DNA of 20,108 bases from an uncultured Kouleothrix sp. (GTDB taxonomy: Bacteria > Chloroflexota > Chloroflexia > Chloroflexales > Roseiflexaceae): positions 1 through 20,108 of the forward strand of contig CALLYN010000537.1 of the NCBI GenBank assembly GCA_937858455.1. The letters are read 5' to 3'. Made by a program: the position numbers and the translations under genes. Shown piece by piece: positions 6,747 through 13,144 of this stretch (its first letter is position 1; every line of letters starts with the position of its first letter). Under the pieces are notes generated by a model, which ran no database searches, was not told the DNA's origin, and saw only the letters and a list, made by a program, of their open reading frames with translations.

Positions 6747-8482
6747 GGTTTCCAGAAGCGCTCAATCAGGGCCTGCTCGGCCTCGGCAGTCCATTGGTCA
6801 TTCGGACCAAGCTTGGCCGCCACGTCGGGAAAGCGCTCTTTCAGCTCCGGCAGACCAATCAAAGGCAGTCCGCTCGCCTGTGGGAAAACCACCACCTTAC
6901 CGGGGTAGCGCCCTTCCATCAGCGCGCGGAGCGCCTCCTGCGCCGCCTCCATCCCGCCAATTGCGGCGACTGAGCGGTTCGGCGAAAGCGCGCCGGCGAT
7001 GGTCTTGTCGATCACCAGCTGCTGGTCGCTCAGGCGCGAGCCCGAAGTGCCGGTGAATTGCGCATTATGTAAATAAACATTGCTCACATTTAGCGGCGCG
7101 TAGGTGCCATTGGGCACGCCTGCGAACAGTACCAGCATCCCGCTTGGCCCCAGCACGGCGGCGGCCTCGGCCATGAGCGCAGCCGAGGGAACGCTGACGA
7201 TCACATCGTCGGCGCCTTCTCCATCTGTCTCGCGCATCACCAGCTCGCGCAGCGAATTACCGGGCTGTGCGGTATTCGCAATCACCAGGCGCCGGTCGCG
7301 CTCCTCGGCCAATCCAGCGAACATGCGCTCCAGCGTGGCCAGCCGGGCGTCGTTCACATCAGTGGCGATCACCGTGCGCGGGCCGTTGGGCAGCTCGATC
7401 GCGCGCTGGACGTGCATCTGGCCCATCGGGCCACCCGCGCCGACAAATACCGCCACACCGCCAGGCTGTAGCTCGGCGCGGTTGCGGGCCTCGCCATAGC
7501 TGGCGGCGATATCGGGCCCCGGGCTGCCGACATAGGCGGTGTAATCGTAGTGCAGCCGCCCCACGTCGATCAGCGGGTTGCCATCCAGCGGTGCCTGCCC
7601 AACCAAGTTGAAGGTGCCGCGCCGCGCGATCAGCTTAGCCGCCGCGGCAACCTGCTCGGCTGAATGCGGATCGAGCACCACAACGTCGTCGAAGCCTCGC
7701 CCGCCGGTAAGCTCTTCGCTCAGCGCCGAGTAGTCGCTCGGGCTGAGGCCATCGCGAATCTCGACCCGCGCGGTTGTCTCGCGCTCGACCAGCGCGCGCA
7801 GGTGCGCTGGCACGTCGGTGAGAATGATCGTCGCAGGCGCGTTAAGCCCGTCAGAGAAGGTGTAGACGGTTGGATCGTTCTTGTGCCCGACGATCCACAT
7901 TGCCCCGCCCACCTTTGGCGTTAGGCGCCGGCGCTGGGTGTAGGCACCTTCCACGCAGGCCCATGGCTCGGTCAGCGCGGTCTCGGCGTAGCCCAGGCCC
8001 TCAGCGACCGGCAGCACATACGCGCCGTCGTCGGCGCTGAGGACTTCTGGGCCGATCAGGTGGAACTGGATTAGGCCGCCGGGGATGGTGTAGCCGTAGG
8101 CGGTGCTCTTGCCCTGCTGATAGATGTCCGGCTGCATTGCTAGGCGCTGGCCGGGGCTGTACTGGCCGCGCAAGTTCTTGCCGACGCGAAGCACCGTCAG
8201 GGCAGCCTCGTGGCCCAGGCGCGTCGGCTCGGTCGCCAGATCGCGGTTGTACAGCTTGGGATGCTTGCCGCCCTGCTGGATCAGCTTCACGTCGGAGAAG
8301 CACATCCCGACGGCGTCAACGCGCACCAGCAGCTGGTCGTCGCCCGGCTCGGGCACCGGCGCCTGCTCGGGCCTGCCGTCTCGGCCGACGCTCTCGACGC
8401 CTGGGCCATACATATTCCACGTCAGCGCCGTGTCGGAGACTGGCGCATCGGGCGACTGGTAGAGATCAAATGCTTTTGGCAT
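6743..8482 (-). CDS. Large MDR-family (zinc-type alcohol dehydrogenase-like) dehydrogenase with two Rossmann-like regions
   Basis: This 579-residue protein is much longer than ordinary medium-chain dehydrogenases, about 350 residues. The N-terminal GroES-like part has DAVGMCFSDVKLI, where Cys matches the catalytic zinc ligand, and RLGHEAALTVLRVG with the His-Glu pair. The four-Cys structural zinc lobe is missing. A first Rossmann-like region begins at GGAMWIVGHKNDP and a second at GGVAVFVGAGGPMGQMHVQR, with IATDVND as its acidic strand end. The C-terminal part has YLHNAQFTGTSGSRLSDQQL, typical of MDR tails. It probably oxidises a sugar alcohol phosphate with NAD(P). The operon contains a hexitol PTS and a ketose phosphate kinase, so it is the likely polyol phosphate dehydrogenase. 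L-sorbose-1-phosphate reductase (SorE) is the nearest analogue I can name. Its AGGAGA ribosome site lies inside the end of the preceding gene, only three bases upstream. Confidence 0.75.
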   Translation of the reverse strand: MPKAFDLYQSPDAPVSDTALTWNMYGPGVESVGRDGRPEQAPVPEPGDDQLLVRVDAVGMCFSDVKLIQQGGKHPKLYNRDLATEPTRLGHEAALTVLRVGKNLRGQYSPGQRLAMQPDIYQQGKSTAYGYTIPGGLIQFHLIGPEVLSADDGAYVLPVAEGLGYAETALTEPWACVEGAYTQRRRLTPKVGGAMWIVGHKNDPTVYTFSDGLNAPATIILTDVPAHLRALVERETTARVEIRDGLSPSDYSALSEELTGGRGFDDVVVLDPHSAEQVAAAAKLIARRGTFNLVGQAPLDGNPLIDVGRLHYDYTAYVGSPGPDIAASYGEARNRAELQPGGVAVFVGAGGPMGQMHVQRAIELPNGPRTVIATDVNDARLATLERMFAGLAEERDRRLVIANTAQPGNSLRELVMRETDGEGADDVIVSVPSAALMAEAAAVLGPSGMLVLFAGVPNGTYAPLNVSNVYLHNAQFTGTSGSRLSDQQLVIDKTIAGALSPNRSVAAIGGMEAAQEALRALMEGRYPGKVVVFPQASGLPLIGLPELKERFPDVAAKLGPNDQWTAEAEQALIERFWKP

Positions 8483-8485
8483 GGG

Positions 8486-10510
8486 TCATTCTCCTGCGCG
8501 CACCTCGGCGGCAGTAGCGCACTGGAGCGCCTGCCGGGCACGCTCCTGACACTGCGCGAGCGTCAGCGTGCGGATCTGTGCTTTTACAAGCGGGATATCT
8601 TTGATCGCGATGCTCAGCTCGTCGACACCCAAACCTACCAGGATGGGCACCGCCTGCGGTTTTGAGCCGAGATTGCCGCATACGCCAACCCACTTGCCGG
8701 CCGCGTGCGCGCCCTCGACTGTCTTGGCGATCAGCCGCAGCACCGCCGGGTGCAGGTCGTCGGCCTGGCTTGCCAGCGTTGGGTGCATGCGATCCATCGC
8801 TAGGGTATACTGAGTCAGGTCGTTGGTGCCGATCGAGAAGAAGTCGGCCTCGCGCGCCAGCACGTCGGCCATTAGCGCGGCCGAGGGCACCTCGATCATG
8901 ATGCCAACCTCGACGGGCGGCGCGCCTAGCTCGGCGCGTAGCTGCTCGACGATCGCGCGAGCCGTGCGCAGCTCGCCAATGTCCGCGACCATCGGGAACA
9001 TGATCCGCAGCTTGCCGAACGAGGCCGCGCGTAGAATGGCGCGCAGCTGCGTTCGAAACAGATCAGGGTGCTCCAGGCACAGGCGCAGGCCGCGTACACC
9101 GAGAAACGGGTTGTCTTCGCGCGGTAGATCGAGGTAGGCTACCTCTTTATCGCCGCCGATGTCGAGCGTGCGGATGATCACCGGCTGGCCACCAAATGCT
9201 TTGGCGACGTCGCGGTAGATCGCGAACTGCTCCTCCTCGGTTGGCTCGGTCACGCGCTTGGGATCGAGAAAGATCACCTCGGTGCGGAACAGCCCGACTC
9301 CCTCTGCGCCACCTTCCACCGCCGGGCCGACTTCGTCGGCGCCACCAATATTGGCGACAATCTCGACACGGTGGCCGTCGGCGGTGACCGCCGGCTCGGC
9401 CGCCGAGCGAGCAGCGTCGGCGCGCTGCTGCTGCTGGCGCCGCTGAGCCGCCCGTGCATCGGCGATCAGATCAGCGCTGGGGCTAACGGTTAGCATGCCG
9501 GTTCCACCGTCGAGGATCACCTGCGTACCAGCGGCCAGTTCCAGCACGCCGGCGCCTGCGCTGACAATGGCAGGCAGGCCCAACGCGCGCGCCAGGATGG
9601 CTGTGTGGGCGTTGGGGCCGCCCACGGCGGTGCAGAAACCAAGCACGCGCTGCGGATCGAGCGCTACCGTCTCCGAGGGCGTGAGGTCGTTGGCCACGAC
9701 GATCACCGACTCGTCGGGGAGCGCGGGCGCCGCATCTCCGGCGCCGGTCAGCAGCCGCAGCACCCGGGCGCCAACATCGCGAATGTCGGCGGCTCGCTCG
9801 GCCAGCAGCGCGTCGGAAAGTTCGGCCAGCTCAGCCGCATGCTCGGCGGTGGCGATCTGCCAGGCCTCGGCTGCGCTGCGCCCGTCGGCGATCGCTGCGC
9901 GCACCGCGTCGATCAGGCCGGGGTCGGAAAGAATCTCGTGGTGAACCTGGAAGATCGCAGCCTCGCTGGCGTCGGCACGCTGTGCTACCTCGGCGTGGAG
10001 CGTATTCAGCTGGTGCTGCGCCGCTTCCAGGGCGCTCTGCAGGCGCGCGTGCTCCTTGTCGACTCCGGCAAAGCGCTCGCGCACCTCGACATAGATGCGC
10101 TCGAACCGGAAGACCGGGCCGATTGCGATCCCGGGCGCGCCGGCGATGCCCTGGATCACGGCGCCAGCCCCTGCCGGTTGTTGGTGCGCCGGCGCGGTCG
10201 GGGCGGGTACTGCTGGTGTGATCGCAGCATGCTCGCCAGCATCTGGCCCCTCGCCGAGGCCATCACGCACCGCGGCCACGATCGCCGCCGCAGCATGCTC
10301 CTCGTCGTCGCCGCTGACATCGACGACGATCTGCTCGCCACGCCGGACCCCAAGAGTCAGCACCGAGATCAAGCTCTTGGCATTGACCTGCTTCTCGCCG
10401 TGGCGGATCTTGATCGTCGACCGGAACTGCTTGGCGAGATCGACAAACGCGCGGGCCGGGCGGGCGTGCAGCCCAGTGGCGTTGTGGATCACGAGATTGA
10501 GCTGTTGCAT
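8486..10510 (-). CDS. PTS HPr-Enzyme I fusion protein
   Basis: This combines both general proteins of the phosphotransferase system. Enzyme I takes phosphate from PEP, passes it to HPr, and HPr passes it to EIIA. Residues 1-88 are HPr, with NATGLHARPA (His15) and NAKSLISVLTLGV (Ser46, the site used by HPr kinase in Gram-positives). A Pro/Ala linker (about 92-115) leads to Enzyme I. His302 in GGPNAHTAILARALG is the phosphorylated residue. MIEVPSAALMADVL and FSIGTNDLTQYTLAMDR belong to the PEP-binding barrel, and Cys611 lies in GVCGNLGSKP, where most relatives have CGE. An in-frame start exists at 10,570, but HPr homology starts at the ATG at 10,510 and an AAGGAAG ribosome site sits just before it, so I chose the shorter form (674 residues). 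No EIIA domain is fused; a separate gene supplies it. Confidence 0.93.
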   Translation of the reverse strand: MQQLNLVIHNATGLHARPARAFVDLAKQFRSTIKIRHGEKQVNAKSLISVLTLGVRRGEQIVVDVSGDDEEHAAAAIVAAVRDGLGEGPDAGEHAAITPAVPAPTAPAHQQPAGAGAVIQGIAGAPGIAIGPVFRFERIYVEVRERFAGVDKEHARLQSALEAAQHQLNTLHAEVAQRADASEAAIFQVHHEILSDPGLIDAVRAAIADGRSAAEAWQIATAEHAAELAELSDALLAERAADIRDVGARVLRLLTGAGDAAPALPDESVIVVANDLTPSETVALDPQRVLGFCTAVGGPNAHTAILARALGLPAIVSAGAGVLELAAGTQVILDGGTGMLTVSPSADLIADARAAQRRQQQQRADAARSAAEPAVTADGHRVEIVANIGGADEVGPAVEGGAEGVGLFRTEVIFLDPKRVTEPTEEEQFAIYRDVAKAFGGQPVIIRTLDIGGDKEVAYLDLPREDNPFLGVRGLRLCLEHPDLFRTQLRAILRAASFGKLRIMFPMVADIGELRTARAIVEQLRAELGAPPVEVGIMIEVPSAALMADVLAREADFFSIGTNDLTQYTLAMDRMHPTLASQADDLHPAVLRLIAKTVEGAHAAGKWVGVCGNLGSKPQAVPILVGLGVDELSIAIKDIPLVKAQIRTLTLAQCQERARQALQCATAAEVRAGE

Positions 10511-10575
10511 AACACACTTCCTTGTGGCACCGCCAGCAGCATTGAGGTAGCCTGGCCTTGTATCTTTCAACTAGC

Positions 10576-10633
10576 AACAAAGACGTGAAGACTCGAAGCG
10601 CTGATGACATTTCGAAGCCTTCGCGCCTTTGTG
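10576..10633. repeat. Imperfect inverted repeat in an operon spacer
   Basis: The arms 10,576-10,599 (AACAAAGACGTGAAGACTCG and onward) and 10,611-10,633 pair with several transitions around an 11-base loop. It occupies the 160-base gap between the EIIA gene and the HPr-EI gene. Its AAAG-ACG-GAAG periodic pattern looks like a dispersed intergenic repeat, not a terminator. It could adjust expression or RNA stability of the downstream gene. Confidence 0.5.
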
Positions 10634-10673
10634 GCAAGGCCTCATCACAGCGGTATCTGAAATGCTATTGGCC

Positions 10674-11117
10674 CTAGGCCTCAGCCTCGCGGGCGCGGCC
10701 AAGCCTCTCGACGATCTGCTCGGCGTCGGTGGTCTGTGCCAGCGCCGCAGCCGCGTCCTCATCCTCGATCACTTCGGCTAGGTTGGCCAGCACTCCAACA
10801 TGCTCGTCGGCATTCGCCGCAATTCCGATCACCAGGTACGCCATCTCGCCAGGCTCCCACTCGACACCATTCGGCAGCTGTAGCACCGAGATGCCGGTGC
10901 AATGCACCTCGCCCAAGTTCTCGTGCTGCCCATGCGGGATGGCCACGCCATTGCCAATATAGGTCGACATCGTCTGCTCGCGCGCCAGCATGCCCTGTAC
11001 ATACGCCGGGGCAACGCAGCCGGCGCCAACAAGCAGATCGCCAGCCTGGCGAATCGCATCCTGCTTATCGCTGGCGGTGGCGCCAAGCCGCACTGTCTGA
11101 AGCGAAATGATCGACAT
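10674..11117 (-). CDS. mtlF: PTS EIIA component, mannitol/fructose type
   Basis: EIIA accepts phosphate from HPr on a histidine and passes it to EIIB. The 147-residue domain has the mannitol-type active site IGNGVAIPHGQHEN with phosphoryl-accepting His62, followed by ISVLQLPNGVEW and the closing helix region ANLAEVIED. The upstream in-frame start at 11,162 would add 15 residues that overlap the previous gene. The ATG at 11,117 lies just after its stop with a TAAGG/GGGAGGGG region before it, so I chose that. The length is standard for a free-standing MtlF-type protein. It lies between the EIIB gene (four-base gap, likely coupled translation) and HPr-EI. The substrate class follows from the EIIC and EIIB neighbours. 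Confidence 0.88.
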   Translation of the reverse strand: MSIISLQTVRLGATASDKQDAIRQAGDLLVGAGCVAPAYVQGMLAREQTMSTYIGNGVAIPHGQHENLGEVHCTGISVLQLPNGVEWEPGEMAYLVIGIAANADEHVGVLANLAEVIEDEDAAAALAQTTDAEQIVERLGRAREAEA

Positions 11118-11121
11118 AGCC

Positions 11122-11445
11122 TTACATCCCCTCCCCAATCTCGCCACCGGTTTTGAGCACATTCACCAGGCGGTCGAACACCGGGTCGTTCAGGAACTGT
11201 GAGAACGCGATCACCACTGCGCCAGGTGCTTGCTCGCGCGCGAGCTTGGCCAGCCCCTTGTGAGCCACCACAACCTTCGCGTTGGGCGGCACTGCACGTA
11301 CGGGCTTATGAATAACGTTTACGCTGATATTAGCCTGCTTCAACTTCTTCTTGAGCGCGTTGACACCCATCAAGCTAGAGCCGATCCCGGCCTCGCAAGC
11401 GAAGATAATCGTGTCGACGTTCGCCGCAGATATCGATGCTGCCAT
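11122..11445 (-). CDS. PTS EIIB component, mannitol type, separate protein
   Basis: EIIB carries phosphate on a cysteine from EIIA to the sugar bound by EIIC. The 107-residue protein has the mannitol EIIB phosphate loop FACEAGIGSSLMG with Cys17, comparable to the ACDAGMGSSAMG loop of E. coli MtlA. The segment VVVAHKGLAKLA follows, and the length is that of a single EIIB domain. In E. coli and Bacillus MtlA this domain is fused behind EIIC; here it is an independent gene with a 125-base spacer after the EIIC gene. The upstream region on its strand has AAAGGAG just before the ATG, a good ribosome site. The protein is soluble and cytoplasmic. Mannitol is the best guess, but related hexitols are possible. 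Confidence 0.88.
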   Translation of the reverse strand: MAASISAANVDTIIFACEAGIGSSLMGVNALKKKLKQANISVNVIHKPVRAVPPNAKVVVAHKGLAKLAREQAPGAVVIAFSQFLNDPVFDRLVNVLKTGGEIGEGM

Positions 11446-11475
11446 TGCTGGCTCCTTTCACAGGGTATCGCATGG

Positions 11476-11559
11476 CCACAGATTACACAGATTACGCAGA
11501 TTAACCAGATCGAGCTTTCCGATACCGAATACAATCTGTGCAATCTGCGTAATCTGTGG
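11476..11559. repeat. Inverted repeat built of short tandem CAGATTA-type units
   Basis: The left arm, 11,476-11,503, consists of tandem units of about ten bases (CACAGATTA, CACAGATTACG, CAGATTA). The right arm, 11,532-11,559, is its near-perfect complement. The two outermost 18 bases pair with one mismatch. It fills the EIIC-EIIB spacer and can fold into a long hairpin in the operon transcript. Similar CACAGATTA palindromes occur between genes in many environmental bacteria as far as I recall, so this is probably a dispersed element. Confidence 0.6.
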
Positions 11560-11570
11560 ATGATTCGGCA

Positions 11571-12638
11571 CTAGGCTGGCACAACCGCGGGGTCAACCTC
11601 GGTTATTTCCTCGCCATCCTCGCTCGCGGCGGGGAGTGGGAACAGCCGCAGGATGGCGGTTCCGGCGATGAACGACGCGACAATCCCGATCAGTACGCCG
11701 CCCAGCACTGGGATGTACTCGCCGCGCGGGATCACCGCCAGGTATGCGAAGATCGAGCCAGGGGCTGGGGTGGCAACGACGCCGGCGCCAGTGATGACGA
11801 ACCAGAGGTCGGCCAGAATGCCGCCGGCCCACATCGCGATAATCATGACCGGGTGCGCCAGGATGTAGGGGAAGTAGATTTCGTGGATGCCGCCCAGGAA
11901 ATGGATGATCGCCGCGCCAGGGGCCGACAGCTTCAGGTTGCCCTTGCCGGCGAACCAGTAGGCCAGCAGCAGGCCCAGGCCTGGCCCTGGGTTGCTTTCG
12001 AGCATGAAGTGGATCGCCTTGCCGCTCTTGGCAACTTCGGCCACACCCAGCGGGGCGAGAATACCATGGTTGATCGCATTATTGAGAAACAGCACCTTGG
12101 CCGGCTCGATAATGATGTCGGCCACTGGCAGCAGCCGCGAGGCGATCAGGAAGTCCACACCCGCACCCAGCACGTTGCTGAATGCTTGCACCACCGGGCC
12201 GATGATCACATTGGCGATCAGCACCAGGGCAACCACCAGGAAGCCAGCCGAGAAGTTGTTGATCAGCAGCTCAAAGCCGACCGGGATCTTGTCTTCAAGA
12301 AATTCGTCGATTTTCTTCATCAGGTAGCCGCCGACTGGGCCCATGATCATCGCACCGAGAAACATCGGGATGTCCGCGCCGACGATTACGCCCATAGTGG
12401 CTGCCGCGCCGACGACACCGCCACGCTGGTCGTAGATCAGCTTGCCGCCAGTGTAGCCGATCAGAATCGGTAGCAGGTAGTTGATCATCGGGCCGACGAG
12501 CTTGGCGAAACCTTCGTTAGGTATCCATCCAACCGGGATAAACAGGGCTGTGATCAAGCCCCATGCGATAAATGCGCCGATATTCGGCACCACCATTGCT
12601 GCCAAGAAGCTGCCGAAGCTTTGGACTCGCTGTCGCAT
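11571..12638 (-). CDS. mtlA: PTS EIIC component, mannitol-type permease
   Basis: EIIC is the membrane channel that binds the hexitol and releases it phosphorylated into the cell. The 355-residue protein is hydrophobic throughout and shows the mannitol EIIC signatures: NNAINHG (186-192), LESNPGPGLGLLLAYW (from 213) and GGIHEIYFPYIL (249-260), whose GIHE motif lies at the substrate site in E. coli MtlA. It ends with an acidic tail and no EIIB domain, so the usual MtlA fusion is split. AAAGGAG lies about nine bases before the ATG at 12,638. It is the first gene of the operon, transcribed leftward from a promoter near 12,915-12,943 with a long leader. Mannitol is most likely from the motifs; sorbitol or another hexitol cannot be excluded. 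The gene symbol refers only to the EIIC part. Confidence 0.9.
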   Translation of the reverse strand: MRQRVQSFGSFLAAMVVPNIGAFIAWGLITALFIPVGWIPNEGFAKLVGPMINYLLPILIGYTGGKLIYDQRGGVVGAAATMGVIVGADIPMFLGAMIMGPVGGYLMKKIDEFLEDKIPVGFELLINNFSAGFLVVALVLIANVIIGPVVQAFSNVLGAGVDFLIASRLLPVADIIIEPAKVLFLNNAINHGILAPLGVAEVAKSGKAIHFMLESNPGPGLGLLLAYWFAGKGNLKLSAPGAAIIHFLGGIHEIYFPYILAHPVMIIAMWAGGILADLWFVITGAGVVATPAPGSIFAYLAVIPRGEYIPVLGGVLIGIVASFIAGTAILRLFPLPAASEDGEEITEVDPAVVPA

Positions 12639-12889
12639 GTTGGGTTTCTCCTTTGAAATCGTTGTGGATCAATCGCCGTTGATAAACCATGGGCGCAGGA
12701 ATCCGGCGCGGCGACGTCCCGGGTCGTCGCGCGCTGGAGCCAGCGCTCCCGCAGGATCAGCCATCTCTATGTCGCGTGCTTTTAGGCACGCGTCAGCTAG
12801 GCCCGCACACCAGCGGCGCCCTGAGAGCCGAGCAGCACCACCCCCGCCAAGCGGGCAAGCGGCCTATCGTCGATGGCTGATATAAACTT
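12639..12889 (-). other. Structured 5' leader of the PTS operon
   Basis: About 270 bases separate the predicted transcription start (near 12,908) from the EIIC start codon, with no open frame that I can support. Several hairpins can form: perfect 7-base arms 12,773-12,779 and 12,786-12,792 around TTTTAG, arms 12,731-12,736 and 12,741-12,746 (GCGCTG, four-base loop), and a GCGCGGCGAC/GTCGTCGCGC pair near 12,708-12,733. No T-run typical of an attenuator was seen. The regulator next door lacks an RNA-binding domain, so leader control is unproven. Confidence 0.35.
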
Positions 12890-12943
12890 AGGTAGTGAGT
12901 AGCTTGTGCGTGCAATGGTACATTTGGTATATAGCTTTGTCAA
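12890..12943 (-). promoter_or_regulatory. Promoter of the PTS operon with shared downstream motif
   Basis: On the minus strand TTGACA (12,938-12,943), a 17-base spacer and TACCAT (12,915-12,920) form a strong -35 and a weaker -10. The motif AGGTAGTGAGT (plus strand, 12,890-12,900) lies 14 bases past the -10 and recurs almost unchanged in the same place at the regulator gene's promoter (14,802-14,812). It is a candidate operator or leader-RNA element. Confidence 0.55.
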
Positions 12944-13008
12944 GCCTTAAAGAACACTTTATTGATCTCTTTTTTACAATCTTCATTGTGGCAAAATTGA
13001 ACTATTTT

Positions 13009-13130
13009 AGGACTTAGGCAGTTGGCGCGCTCAGCCTTCGGCAGAGCGGTACTATGCTCCGTATCGTGTGCGGTTTTTCCGCGCTCCGCGCGGAAAAACC
13101 GCACACAGAAGGATCAAGTGCGTAACTCCT
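13009..13130. mobile_element. MITE-like element with terminal inverted repeats, copy 2
   Basis: A 122-base segment bounded by AGGACTTAGGCA (13,009-13,020) and TGCGTAACTCCT (13,119-13,130), complementary at 10 of 12 positions. Inside lies a perfect 19-base hairpin, 13,066-13,084 and 13,088-13,106 with a TCC loop. The block at 13,009-13,039 matches the reverse complement of 1076-1106, and CCTTCGGCAGAGCGGTAC is shared exactly with the copy at 16,837. There is no transposase, so it would be moved by an enzyme elsewhere in the genome. It lies after the regulator gene and its hairpin may act as terminator for it. Confidence 0.7.
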
Positions 13131-13144
13131 ACATGTGCTAACGC

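Noticed and set aside
9605..10588. Plus-strand 327-codon open frame opposite HPr-EI
   Set aside because: The Enzyme I and HPr motifs on the minus strand explain the region fully. The plus frame is an antisense shadow of high-GC codons.
11476..11559. Possible CRISPR array from repeated CAGATTA units
   Set aside because: The units are about ten bases, have no unique spacers of regular length and form one palindrome. No cas gene is nearby.
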